Positions 50,826 to 59,409 of a stretch of 64,000 nucleotides of DNA are shown here, one piece after another. Each line of letters begins with the position of its first letter. The stretch's first letter is position 1. Under the pieces are notes generated by a model that saw nothing but the letters and a program-made list of their open reading frames with translations, was not told the origin of the DNA and made no database searches. This DNA comes from an uncultured Alistipes sp. GTDB taxonomy: Bacteria > Bacteroidota > Bacteroidia > Bacteroidales > Rikenellaceae. Where the stretch lies: assembly GCA_944321185.1 (NCBI GenBank), contig CALUKH010000002.1, forward strand, positions 124,001 to 188,000, in the 5' to 3' direction. The position numbers and the translations under genes are program-made.

Positions 50826-51839
50826 TTAGAGTACAATTGTGCACCAGCCATATTTATCCTCAGCACGGCCATACTGAATATCCTGTAAATCGGTATAAAG
50901 TTTCATACAAGTCTTACCAACTTCGTCTCCATACCTGTATTCAGCACCCGTCTGCATATCATAAATATAGCCAATAGGGGAGATTACGGCAGCAGTACCG
51001 CAGGCACCGCACTCCTCAAAAGTCGACAACTCTTCGACCGGAATATGGCGTTCTTCTACCTCGAGACCCATATCACGAGCCAACTGACGAAGACTTTTGT
51101 TCGTGATCGAAGGCAGCACGGATTGGGATTTCGGAGTAATATATTTACCATCCTTGATGCCAAAGAAGTTTGCAGCGCCACACTCCTCAATATACTTATG
51201 CTCGGCAGCATCGAGATACATGATGTTCGAGTAGCCCATTTCATGACCTTTTTCACCGGAGAGGAGGCTGGCAGCATAGTTTCCTCCGACCTTGACATCG
51301 CCTGTTCCACGTGGAGCAGCACGGTCCTGTTCCCGGTCAATGGCAACACGAATCGGTTTGATACCCGATTTGAAGTAGGCACCAACCGGCGAGCAGTAGA
51401 CAATAAACAACGCATCCTTGGCAGGCTTCACACCCAGACCGGCCGTCGTACCGAACATCACAGGACGAAGATACAACGAAGCTCCCGTGCCATAGGGCGG
51501 AATGAAACGCTCATTGCGCTTAACAACCTCGATGCAGGCATTAACGATCATCTCCTCCGACGGAACCGGCAGGCAGAGACGTTTTGCCGACGATTGCATA
51601 CGACGTGCATTCTCCTCGACACGGAAGAGACGCACCTTGCCGTCAACACCCCGGAAAGCCTTCAGACCTTCGAAGAGCTCGACCCCATAATGCAGACACG
51701 AAGCCGACATGTGCATCTGGATATACTCATCCTGCGTGACAATCATGTCGCTCCACTTACCGTCGGTGTAGACATAACGGATGTTGTAATCCGTCTTGCG
51801 ATAGTCGAAACCAAGCGCACTCCAATCCGTATTTTCCAT
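50826..51839 (-). CDS. ilvE: Branched-chain amino acid aminotransferase
   Basis: This 337-residue fold-type IV PLP enzyme belongs to the BCAT group. It has SASCLHYGVELFEGLKAFRG near the N-terminus and the PLP lysine Lys183 in GDVKVGGNYAAS. It also shows YIEECGAANFFGI and the C-terminal VEELSTFEECGACGTAAVISPIG, all typical. It interconverts leucine, isoleucine and valine with their keto acids. The third parS-like site (51303-51318) is inside the gene, encoding part of AAPRGTGD. The gene is downstream of metG (56-bp gap) and ends at a bidirectional terminator. Confidence 0.96.
   Translation of the reverse strand: MENTDWSALGFDYRKTDYNIRYVYTDGKWSDMIVTQDEYIQMHMSASCLHYGVELFEGLKAFRGVDGKVRLFRVEENARRMQSSAKRLCLPVPSEEMIVNACIEVVKRNERFIPPYGTGASLYLRPVMFGTTAGLGVKPAKDALFIVYCSPVGAYFKSGIKPIRVAIDREQDRAAPRGTGDVKVGGNYAASLLSGEKGHEMGYSNIMYLDAAEHKYIEECGAANFFGIKDGKYITPKSQSVLPSITNKSLRQLARDMGLEVEERHIPVEELSTFEECGACGTAAVISPIGYIYDMQTGAEYRYGDEVGKTCMKLYTDLQDIQYGRAEDKYGWCTIVL
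51303..51318. other. parS-like site 3 inside ilvE
   Basis: TGTTCCACGTGGAGCA matches at 15 of 16 bases. Intragenic parS sites are common. Here the codons give AAPRGTG in a loop just before the PLP lysine. Confidence 0.7.
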
Positions 51840-51895
51840 ATTCTTTCTGTTTTTTGGGATTTTTTAGTTCAAAAATAAATCGAAAAATCTCGGGC

Positions 51896-53938
51896 TTATC
51901 CGACGACGGCTCCATTGTTGGTCGCATCGCCGGGCTGCAGCAACCGTAATTTTCCGGAGGCATCCTCGGCCATCAGAATCATTCCTTTGGAGAGAATTCC
52001 CTTCAATTCGCGCGGTGCAAGATTAACCAATACCAGGACCTGCTTGCCGACCAACTCTTCCGGCGTAAAATGTTCGGCAATACCGGAGACAATTTCGCGC
52101 TTGTCGATACCCGTATCAACCGTCAGTTTGAGCAATTTCTTGGTTTTAGCCACCTTTTCAGCCGCCAAAATCGTCGAAACACGGATATCCATCTTCTGGA
52201 AATCGTCGAATTGAATCGTATCTTTCTGTGGTTCAACGTGTTGAGTAGCTTCAGCAGCCATATTGGCAGCCTTCGTGGCAGCCAGTTTGTCCAACTGACG
52301 CTGGATCACATCATCCTCGATCTTCTCAAAGAGCAGGACCGGTTCACCGATCTGATGACCGGCCGGGATAAGATCCATAGCCCCCAGACGCTCCCAACCG
52401 AACTTGTCGACAGCCAGCATCCGGAGGATCTTGGCCGACGAGAAGGGCATGAAGGGTTCGATGGCAATAGCCGTATTGGCCGTGATCTGCAGCGCAATAT
52501 TGAGGATCGTCTTGACGCGCTCCGGATCGGTTTTGATCACCTTCCAGGGCTCGGTATCGGCCAGGTATTTGTTACCGATACGGGCCACGTTCATGGCATC
52601 CTTCAACGCCTCGCGGAAGCGGTAATTCTCGATATTCGCCTCGAGCGAAGCCTTTACGGCAGCCACATCGGCAATCGTCTGACGATCGTAATCGGTCAAC
52701 TCGCCGCAGGCCGGAACCTGACCCTCGAAATACTTCTTCGTGAGCACCAGTGCACGGTTGACAAAGTTGCCAAGAATAGCCACCAGTTCGTTGTTGTTAC
52801 GGGCCTGGAAGTCCTTCCACGTGAAGTCGTTATCCTTTGTTTCGGGCGCATTGGCACACAGCACGTAACGCAACACATCCTCCTTGCCGGGGAATTCGTC
52901 GAGGTACTCGTGCAGCCAGACGGCCCAGTTGCGCGACGTCGAGATCTTGTCCCCCTCGAGATTGAGGAACTCGTTAGCCGGAACATTCTCCGGAAGGATA
53001 TAACCGCCGTGGGCCTTGAGCATCGACGGGAAGACTATGCAGTGGAAAACAATGTTGTCCTTGCCAATGAAGTGTACCAGCTTGGTATCCTCCGATTTCC
53101 AGTACTTCTCCCAATCAGGTGTAAGTTCCTTGGTAGCAGATATATAGCCAATCGGCGCATCAAACCATACGTAGAGCACCTTGCCCTCGGCCCCCTCGAC
53201 CGGAACGGGGATTCCCCAATCCAGATCACGGCTGACGGCACGCGGCTGAAGACCACCGTCCAACCAGCTCTTGCACTGACCGTAGACGTTCGATTTCCAC
53301 TCTTTGTGACCCTCGAGGATCCACTTGCGCAGGAAATCTTCGTACTGATTCAGCGGCAAATACCAGTGTTTGGTCTCACGCTTGACGGGTACCGAACCCG
53401 AGACGGCGCTGTGGGGTTCGATCAGCTCGTCGGGCGAAAGCGTCGATCCGCACTTCTCGCACTGATCCCCGTAGGCACGGTCGTACCCGCACTTGGGGCA
53501 GGTACCGACGATATAGCGGTCGGCCAGGAACGTCCGGGCCTCCTCGTCATAGTACTGCATCGAGGTCTTCTCGATGAACTTGCCGTCGTCATACAGCTTG
53601 CGGAAGAAATCCGAAGCCGTCTTGGCGTGAACGGGCGACGAGGTGCGCGAATAGATGTCGAACGACATGCCCAGCCGCTCGAACGAACGCTTGATCAGCT
53701 CGTGGTAACGATCGACGATCTGCTGGGGCGAAACGCCCTCCTTGCGGGCCTTGATGGTGATGGGCACGCCGTGCTCGTCGGATCCGCAGACCGAGATGAC
53801 GTCGCAGCCCTTCAGCCGCAGATAGCGGGTATAGATGTCCGAAGGTATGTAAACTCCCGCCAGGTGGCCGATATGCACGGGGCCGTTGGCATAGGGGAGC
53901 GCTGAGGTAACGAGATAACGTTTGAACTCTTTGGCCAT
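51896..53938 (-). CDS. metG: Methionyl-tRNA synthetase
   Basis: This 680-residue protein has the class I HIGH motif as [10 protein letters not shown] near residue 20. Two zinc knuckles are present ([18 protein letters not shown]), and the KMSKS-like loop reads [12 protein letters not shown]-terminal tRNA-binding (Trbp111/EMAP-like) domain from about 570 to 680 starts with [19 protein letters not shown] and supports dimerisation. A TACTTTTG box at 53967-53974 on the minus strand precedes it. ilvE follows on the same strand. Confidence 0.97.
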   Translation of the reverse strand: MAKEFKRYLVTSALPYANGPVHIGHLAGVYIPSDIYTRYLRLKGCDVISVCGSDEHGVPITIKARKEGVSPQQIVDRYHELIKRSFERLGMSFDIYSRTSSPVHAKTASDFFRKLYDDGKFIEKTSMQYYDEEARTFLADRYIVGTCPKCGYDRAYGDQCEKCGSTLSPDELIEPHSAVSGSVPVKRETKHWYLPLNQYEDFLRKWILEGHKEWKSNVYGQCKSWLDGGLQPRAVSRDLDWGIPVPVEGAEGKVLYVWFDAPIGYISATKELTPDWEKYWKSEDTKLVHFIGKDNIVFHCIVFPSMLKAHGGYILPENVPANEFLNLEGDKISTSRNWAVWLHEYLDEFPGKEDVLRYVLCANAPETKDNDFTWKDFQARNNNELVAILGNFVNRALVLTKKYFEGQVPACGELTDYDRQTIADVAAVKASLEANIENYRFREALKDAMNVARIGNKYLADTEPWKVIKTDPERVKTILNIALQITANTAIAIEPFMPFSSAKILRMLAVDKFGWERLGAMDLIPAGHQIGEPVLLFEKIEDDVIQRQLDKLAATKAANMAAEATQHVEPQKDTIQFDDFQKMDIRVSTILAAEKVAKTKKLLKLTVDTGIDKREIVSGIAEHFTPEELVGKQVLVLVNLAPRELKGILSKGMILMAEDASGKLRLLQPGDATNNGAVVG

Positions 53939-53966
53939 AAACAGGTAAAATATTGCTAATTTCCGT

Positions 53967-53974
53967 CAAAAGTA
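53967..53974 (-). promoter_or_regulatory. -7 box TACTTTTG of metG
   Basis: CAAAAGTA on the plus strand reads TACTTTTG on the minus strand, 28 nt before the ATG of metG. No clear TTG at -33. Confidence 0.5.
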
Positions 53975-54086
53975 CGAATTTTTGAGGGAATCCGGAACGA
54001 AAAGCCGAGAATTTAAATCCGCATCGCGGAAAAAGGCGGACGGCAGTCCGACGACGTTCTGAAGCCGGGCCCGGAGCGACAAAAAA

Positions 54087-54113
54087 AGGTGCCCGCCGGA
54101 AGAGCGGACACCT
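54087..54113 (-). terminator. Terminator of the S46 peptidase gene
   Basis: AGGTGCCCGC / GCGGACACCT forms a 10-bp stem with one wobble. The A-tract at 54080-54087 gives a U-run on the minus strand. It lies 25 bp past the stop of the peptidase gene. Confidence 0.8.
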
Positions 54114-54138
54114 CACACAAAAGAGCCTTGCGGACCGA

Positions 54139-56274
54139 CTACTCGAACTGCAGTTCGTCGAGCAGCCAGCCGGCGCCGGCAAACTTGTCGACCACAAACA
54201 GCACGTAACGGATATCGACCGCAATCATACGCTGCAGATCGGGCTCGAAGGCGATGTCACCCGACATGGCCTCCCAGTTTCCGTCGAAGGCCAGGCCGAT
54301 CAGCGCACCGCGATCGTTCATCACGGGCGAACCGGAGTTGCCGCCCGTGATGTCACAGTCGGCCAGGAAGGCAACGGGCAGTTCGCCCTTCTTGTTGGCG
54401 TAGCGTCCGAAATCCTTCGCAGCGTAGAGCTCCTTGAGGCGCTCGGGAACGGTGAACTCCTGCGGATTTTCGGGATTCTCCTTCTCCATGACCCCCTTGA
54501 GCGTCGTGTAATAGTTGTACTCGATACCGTCGGCGGGCGAATAGGGGAGCACCCGACCATACGTCAGACGGATCGTGAAGTTGGCATCCGAAGCCCAGGC
54601 CTTGCCGGGGTTCTGCAGCATCAGACCGGCAATGTACTTGCGATGGCCCTCGTTGAAGAGTTCACGGGGCGCCTTGAGCGCCTTCGACAGGGAGACGAAC
54701 TGCTCCATGACCGACTTGGCCATCAGAACGGCGGGATCCGAAGCCACCTTTTCGGGGGCATAATTGTCCACCAGCGCCAGTGCCTTCTCGAGCGAAGCGA
54801 AATTCGAATGGTCATACACATAGTCGACATAGGCGTCGATATCGCCGCCGAACTGCTTGTCGACGATCTCGGCATAGAACGACGGCAGTTCACGCATGTT
54901 CTCGCGAGCCATGGCCAGCATGCGCTTGGCCACCTTGCGGTCGGTCGAGGGGCTGTAATCCTTGTACCAATCCTCGAGACGGGCCTTGATATCGGCCGGA
55001 TCGGCCAGCGTCTCCTTGACGTCCATATTGGCCATGCTGCCCACGAAGAAGCGCGAGGGAGAGAGCAGTTCGACCGACGCGAGGAAAGCCTCCGTCAGGT
55101 ACTGCCGTGCAGCGGCAACGGGCGACATCTGCTCGACGGAGAGACGGATCTTGTCCAGCGCATCGATGTACCCCTCCTCGGGCAGCGTATTCTTCTCGGC
55201 CCAGGCCTGGAACGAAGCCTCCTGAGCCTCTTTGCGGGCCTTTACGCCGAGTTTCTCAATGCCGCGCGACATACCGATCGAATTCTTCCAGTAATTCGAC
55301 GAGGAGGCGTATTTCGAGGCATACTGAATGCGGATGGCATCACTGGCCGTCATGTCCTTCCAGAGGATGGCCTGACGCTCGCCGCGGATGGCGATGCGCT
55401 GCGGGTTCTCCACCTTGAGCAGGTTGTCGATCTCGTACGAGGTGGCATAGCGTTCGGTCGAACCGGGGAAGCCCATCACCATGGCAAAGTCACCCTCGTC
55501 GACCCCGTCGAGCGAGATCTTGAGGAACTTTTCGGCCTTGTAGGGACGGTTTTCGGGCGAGTAGTCGGCCGGACGGTTGTCCTTGCCGGCATAGACGCGG
55601 AAGATCGAGAAATCGCCCGTATGACGCGGCCACATCCAGTTGTCGGTATCACCGCCGAACTTGCCGATCGACGAGGGGGGAGCGCCCACCAGACGCACGT
55701 CCGTATAGACCTCCATGACGAAGGCGAAGAACTGATTGCCGCCGAAGAACGATTCGACGTCGATCTCCATGTCGGGATTCTCCTTGCGCAGACGCTCCTT
55801 GACGGCGGCGATGTTTTCGCGCGTGATGCGGTCATACTCCTGCTGCGAGGCGATCGAGGGGACGTTGCCCATGACTTCGGGCGTAACGTCGGCGATCTTG
55901 CGGATAAAGCGCACCTCGAGCCCCGGAGCGGGCAGCTCCTCGGCCTGCGACATGGCCCAGAAACCGTTCTTCAGGTAGTCGTGCTCGACGGACGAGAGGT
56001 TCTGGATCGAACCGTAACCGCAGTGGTGGTTCGTGAAGAGGAGGCCCTCGGGCGAGACGATCTCACCGGTACAGCCTCCGCCGAAAATGACGATGGCATC
56101 CTTCAACGAGGAGTGGTTGACGCTGTAGATCTCCTCGGCGGAGAGGCGGCAACCGCGCTCCTTCATGTTCTTGATGTTCATCTTCTGAAGGTAGGGCAGC
56201 AGCCACATGCCTTCGTCGGCCGCCGCGGTGAGGGTCATCCCCACGGCCGCAACCAGTAACAGGATTTTCTTCAT
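54139..56274 (-). CDS. S46-family dipeptidyl peptidase (DPP7-type)
   Basis: This 711-residue protein has a signal peptide (MKKILLLVAAVGMTLTAAA). The chymotrypsin-like triad is seen as His83/His84 in TNHHCGYG, Asp in FGGDTDNWMWPRH and Ser647 in GGNSGSP. The residue 18 positions after the Ser is Gly665 (LAFDGNWEAM). In this family Gly there goes with DPP7-type preference for hydrophobic P1 residues, while Arg marks the Asp/Glu-specific DPP11. It removes N-terminal dipeptides in the periplasm, a major route of amino-acid use in asaccharolytic Bacteroidota. Confidence 0.94.
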   Translation of the reverse strand: MKKILLLVAAVGMTLTAAADEGMWLLPYLQKMNIKNMKERGCRLSAEEIYSVNHSSLKDAIVIFGGGCTGEIVSPEGLLFTNHHCGYGSIQNLSSVEHDYLKNGFWAMSQAEELPAPGLEVRFIRKIADVTPEVMGNVPSIASQQEYDRITRENIAAVKERLRKENPDMEIDVESFFGGNQFFAFVMEVYTDVRLVGAPPSSIGKFGGDTDNWMWPRHTGDFSIFRVYAGKDNRPADYSPENRPYKAEKFLKISLDGVDEGDFAMVMGFPGSTERYATSYEIDNLLKVENPQRIAIRGERQAILWKDMTASDAIRIQYASKYASSSNYWKNSIGMSRGIEKLGVKARKEAQEASFQAWAEKNTLPEEGYIDALDKIRLSVEQMSPVAAARQYLTEAFLASVELLSPSRFFVGSMANMDVKETLADPADIKARLEDWYKDYSPSTDRKVAKRMLAMARENMRELPSFYAEIVDKQFGGDIDAYVDYVYDHSNFASLEKALALVDNYAPEKVASDPAVLMAKSVMEQFVSLSKALKAPRELFNEGHRKYIAGLMLQNPGKAWASDANFTIRLTYGRVLPYSPADGIEYNYYTTLKGVMEKENPENPQEFTVPERLKELYAAKDFGRYANKKGELPVAFLADCDITGGNSGSPVMNDRGALIGLAFDGNWEAMSGDIAFEPDLQRMIAVDIRYVLFVVDKFAGAGWLLDELQFE

Positions 56275-56299
56275 AAATTAAAATAAGATTCGTGAATGA

Positions 56300-56794
56300 T
56301 CAGATTTTCTTGCATTTGGCGCTCACCCGGCGGATTTCGAGCCGCAGGATGGCGGTTCGCGGCAGCGACTTTTCAACCGCCGCCAGACCGCGATCGAGCT
56401 CCCCGGGGGCATACTTTTCCAGGATCAGGCGCAGGGCATGCCGCACCTCCTCCACATCGCCGACCCGCACGGCACGGGCTTCGACCAGGACGCTCTCATA
56501 GGCCGTCGTGAACTTTGCCGGGCAGACCTTCGTGGGCCCCACGACACAGAACGACACCTCGGCGCAATGCTCCACACAGCGCAGCTTCCGCCCCTCGGGA
56601 GCACAATGCACGTAGATAACCCCGCCGCCGTCCCAGACATAGCTTACCGGCACGCCGTAACCGCCCCCCTCGACGGCCTGCATCGAGAGGACGCCGTACT
56701 CGCCCCGCCGGAGCAACTCGCCGGCAGCCGTCTCATCGAGCAGCCGGTCGCGGCGGCGGACCGCCGACTGGTTGAACCCCCACACCCCCGCCAC
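56300..56794 (-). CDS. FMN-binding split-barrel protein, pyridoxamine-oxidase/Nim-like
   Basis: This 164-residue protein has the features of the NimA-like branch: RRRDRLLDETAAGELLRRGEYGVLSM, then GGGYGVPVSYVWDGGGVIYVHCAPEGRKL with the His of the YFH-type block, and AKFTTAYESVLVEARAV. It probably binds flavin. Nim proteins reduce 5-nitroimidazoles and give resistance in Bacteroides, but most chromosomal relatives have unknown physiological roles. Resistance should not be assumed. The ATG is 4 bp after the nadA stop, so it is in the nadA operon. Confidence 0.85.
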   Translation of the reverse strand: MAGVWGFNQSAVRRRDRLLDETAAGELLRRGEYGVLSMQAVEGGGYGVPVSYVWDGGGVIYVHCAPEGRKLRCVEHCAEVSFCVVGPTKVCPAKFTTAYESVLVEARAVRVGDVEEVRHALRLILEKYAPGELDRGLAAVEKSLPRTAILRLEIRRVSAKCKKI

Positions 56795-56797
56795 GGC

Positions 56798-57739
56798 TCA
56801 ACGGATGGCAATCATGTTGCGGATCGAGCGTTCGGCGGCGCGGCGCACCTCCTCGTCGATCTGAATCTCGGGTGCCTCGTTCTCCAGACACGAGCAGATG
56901 TTTTCGAGCGTCACCATCTTCATGTAGCGGCAATTGTTGCAACCGCAGGTCTCGTCGTCGGGCGGCGCCGGGATGAACACCTTGTCGGGATAGCGCTTCT
57001 GCATCTCGGCCAGGATGCCGGCCTCGGTCACCACGATGAACTCGCGGGCCTGGCTGCGGCCGCAGTAGTCGAGGATTCCGGCCGTCGAGCCCACATAGTC
57101 GGCCACCTCGACGATATAGGCCCGGCACTCGGGGTGAACGACCACCTTGGCATCGGGGTGCTGACGCTTGAGCTGCAGGAGTTTCTCGAGCGAAAACTCC
57201 TCATGCACGTGGCAGGCGCCGTCCCAGATGACCATGTTCTGCCGTCCGGTGAGCTTCTGAATATAGGAACCCAGGTTGCGGTCCGGGGCGAAGATCAGGG
57301 GCTGGTCGGCCGGCAGCGATTCGACGACCTTCAGGGCGTTGGACGACGTGCAGCAGATGTCCGTCAGGGCCTTGACCTCGACCGTCGTATTGACATACGA
57401 GACGACCTTGTAGCCGGGGTAGCGGGCCTTGAAGGCGGCAAAATCACGTGCATCGCACGATTCGGCCAGCGAGCAGCCCGCCTCCGGGCAGGGGATCAGC
57501 ACCTTCTTGTCCGGGCAGAGGACCTTGGCCGTTTCGGCCATGAAGTGCACGCCGGCGAAGAGGATGATCCGCGCATCGACCTGCTGGGCCTGGACCGAGA
57601 GAGCCAGCGAATCGCCCAGGAAGTCGGCCACGGCCTGCACCTCGGGTCTCGTATAGTAATGGGCCAGGATGACGGCCTTCTTTTCGCGTTTGAGCGCCTC
57701 GATGCGGCGGGCGAGTTCAGCGGAGTTATCGACGTTCAT
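56798..57739 (-). CDS. nadA: Quinolinate synthase
   Basis: This 313-residue protein has the triplicated NadA fold. KKAVILAHYYTRPEVQAVADFLGDS is near the start, and the 4Fe-4S cysteines are in CPEAGCSLAESCDA, DICCTSSNALK and DDETCGCNNCRYMKM (each a separate block). It condenses iminoaspartate with dihydroxyacetone phosphate to quinolinate in NAD synthesis. nadB and nadC are not adjacent. Upstream is the AT-rich, repeat-bearing stretch 57740-58124. Confidence 0.96.
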   Translation of the reverse strand: MNVDNSAELARRIEALKREKKAVILAHYYTRPEVQAVADFLGDSLALSVQAQQVDARIILFAGVHFMAETAKVLCPDKKVLIPCPEAGCSLAESCDARDFAAFKARYPGYKVVSYVNTTVEVKALTDICCTSSNALKVVESLPADQPLIFAPDRNLGSYIQKLTGRQNMVIWDGACHVHEEFSLEKLLQLKRQHPDAKVVVHPECRAYIVEVADYVGSTAGILDYCGRSQAREFIVVTEAGILAEMQKRYPDKVFIPAPPDDETCGCNNCRYMKMVTLENICSCLENEAPEIQIDEEVRRAAERSIRNMIAIR

Positions 57740-58124
57740 TTTTATTTTTATTCCTTTAATAATTTTTAATAAATAAGAAGAAATATAATAGCTGTTGATA
57801 CTGTTTACAAGTTGCCTCGTAAAATTTCTATCAACACCGTTCGTTGTTTTTTCTTCCTGAATGTCGTTTTTAAAGCTTTGATTTTGCGGTGACAGGATAA
57901 ATAATCAACAAATGTTGACAACGGTTTTCGACATTTCAACACTCCGATTTTTTCAACATCCGATTCCATTTCCGACCGAAAGGAGGCTGTCACAACTTTT
58001 CATAAAAAATTTTGTTTTCCGGGAATTCTTGTATATACCCTGCCCGATTTTCGAAAAGCAAATTTTTCGGCCCCTGATTTTTCATTATTTTTCATCGGTT
58101 GTTAAACCGGTTGTCGACAGCTTG
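57740..58124. other. AT-rich non-coding region with DnaA-box-like array; candidate replication origin
   Basis: 57741-57790 contains only 4 G/C in 50 bases, like a DNA-unwinding element. Next to it are six 9-mers ending in TCAACA: minus strand at 57793-57801 (GTATCAACA) and 57913-57921 (TTGTCAACA), plus strand at 57828-57836 (CTATCAACA), 57902-57910 (TAATCAACA), 57933-57941 (ATTTCAACA) and 57950-57958 (TTTTCAACA). A TTTTCGACA lies at 57925 and TTGTCGACA / TTGTCAACC near 58111-58130. They differ from the DnaA box TTATCCACA mainly by A for C at position 6. No credible gene lies here. An operator array or other control region is the alternative. Confidence 0.45.
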
Positions 58125-59177
58125 TCAACCGTTTTTCATCACTTTGCTGACAATCTTTTCCGCAATCTCCCGGTAGCGTTTTTCGACTTCGGGATGCGTG
58201 GCCGTAGCCGGGCGCCCCTCTTCCGAACCCTCCATAATCGATTGAATGATCGGTATTTCGCCCAGGAAATCCACCCCGCTCTTTTCGGCGTAGGCACGTG
58301 CCCCGCCCCGTCCAAAGAGGTAATAGCGGTTTTGCGGCAGCTCGGCCGGGGTGAACCACGCCATGTTTTCGATGATGCCCGCCACCGGAATGTTGACATT
58401 TTCGTTGCGGAACATCTCCACGCCGCGCACCACGTCGGCAACGGCCACCTGTTGCGGTGTGGAGACGATCACCGCCGCATCGATCTTCAGTTCGCCGATG
58501 ATCGACAGATGCACGTCACCCGTTCCGGGGGGCAGATCGGCCAGCAGGAAGTCCAGCGTCCCCCAGCGCGTCTGGTGGATCATCTGCTTCAGGGCGCTCA
58601 CGGCCATGGCGCCGCGCCAGAGCAGCGCATCGGTCGGTTTGATGAAGAAGCCGATCGACATGAGTTTGATGTCCATCGATTCGGCCGGGACGATGTGTTC
58701 GGCGCCATCCTCCTCGACGGCTTCGGGCATGTACCCCTCGACGCCGAACATTTTGGGTTGTGAGGGTCCGTAGATGTCGGCATCGAGGATTCCGACGCGG
58801 AAACCCATGTTGCGCAGGGCGATGGCCAGGTTGGCCGTGACGGTCGACTTCCCTACCCCGCCCTTGCCCGAGGCCACGGCGATTACCTTGGCGATACCGC
58901 CCGTGGTGGTCGAGAGTTTGGGTTCGGGACGCGGTGCGGCGCCCCCCTCCTTGATGACGACGAGGACCTCGGCCCCCGGGAAAGCCTCACGCAGCAGGCT
59001 TTCGGCCTGGTTTTTGATCTTCACGGCAAAGGGGTCGCGCGGCTTGGCAAAGCGCAGCACGACGGTCACCTTTCCTTCGGCCGTAGCCAGGTGTTCGATA
59101 AAACCGCTCGAGACGATATCCTTGCCCGTTTCCGGGTGGATGATCGTGGCGAGCAGCTGTTTTATTTTTTCTTCCAT
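58125..59177 (-). CDS. apbC: Mrp/ApbC-family iron-sulfur cluster carrier ATPase
   Basis: This 350-residue protein starts at MEEKIKQLLATI (59177). A DUF59/MIP18-like domain covers about 1-80. The P-loop NTPase domain follows, with deviant Walker A ASGKGGVGKSTVTANLA near residue 105, VGILDADIYGPSQPKMFG, and the switch block DFLLADLPPGTGDVHLS. It has the C-terminal SGVDFLGEIPIIQS but lacks the usual CxxC; I see IENMAWFTPAELPQNRYYLFG where CPHC is normally found. It carries Fe-S clusters to target proteins. A TATCTTTG box lies 24 nt upstream. Confidence 0.92.
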   Translation of the reverse strand: MEEKIKQLLATIIHPETGKDIVSSGFIEHLATAEGKVTVVLRFAKPRDPFAVKIKNQAESLLREAFPGAEVLVVIKEGGAAPRPEPKLSTTTGGIAKVIAVASGKGGVGKSTVTANLAIALRNMGFRVGILDADIYGPSQPKMFGVEGYMPEAVEEDGAEHIVPAESMDIKLMSIGFFIKPTDALLWRGAMAVSALKQMIHQTRWGTLDFLLADLPPGTGDVHLSIIGELKIDAAVIVSTPQQVAVADVVRGVEMFRNENVNIPVAGIIENMAWFTPAELPQNRYYLFGRGGARAYAEKSGVDFLGEIPIIQSIMEGSEEGRPATATHPEVEKRYREIAEKIVSKVMKNG

Positions 59178-59201
59178 AAATGCTGTGGGTGTTACTTTTT
59201 G

Positions 59202-59209
59202 CAAAGATA
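59202..59209 (-). promoter_or_regulatory. -7 box TATCTTTG of apbC
   Basis: CAAAGATA on the plus strand reads TATCTTTG on the minus strand, 24 nt upstream of the apbC ATG, within the 232-bp divergent gap to sppA. Confidence 0.6.
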
Positions 59210-59248
59210 ACGCATATTTTCAGCTTTAAATATATTGTGCAAATTTAT

Positions 59249-59267
59249 TTTATCGAAAAACGATAAA
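59249..59267. promoter_or_regulatory. Palindromic operator TTTATCG-N5-CGATAAA before sppA
   Basis: Both 7-bp arms are perfect and identical to those of the palindrome before the ABC exporter at 35447. The right arm ends 27 bp before the -7 box and 5 bp before a TTTG -33 element. It also lies 39 bp upstream of the apbC -7 box, so it could control both genes. Confidence 0.65.
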
Positions 59268-59272
59268 TTTTA

Positions 59273-59302
59273 TTTGTTTTTCGTAAAAGATACGTATCTT
59301 TG
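59273..59302 (+). promoter_or_regulatory. sppA promoter TTTG-N18-TATCTTTG
   Basis: The -33 TTTG is at 59273-59276 and the -7 TATCTTTG at 59295-59302, the best consensus promoter of the window. The -7 box is half of a perfect 16-bp palindrome AAAGATACGTATCTTT (59286-59301). The leader to the ATG at 59410 is about 100 nt. Confidence 0.75.
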
Positions 59303-59409
59303 CAAAGGAGCGACCGGGGGGGGAAACGGAGGACTCCCCTGCGATCGGAATCCGCGGCGGCTGCGGTCGCACTTCTTCACCCGTTGAATATTTGTTAACA
59401 ATCGCGCAT

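Noticed and set aside
52810..52830. CTTCCACGTGAAG in metG as a parS site
   Set aside because: Only 11 of 16 bases match the consensus.
57805..57993. 62-codon minus-strand frame in the nadA-apbC gap
   Set aside because: No homology recognised, very basic composition, overlaps the TCAACA array, and has no promoter or start signals.
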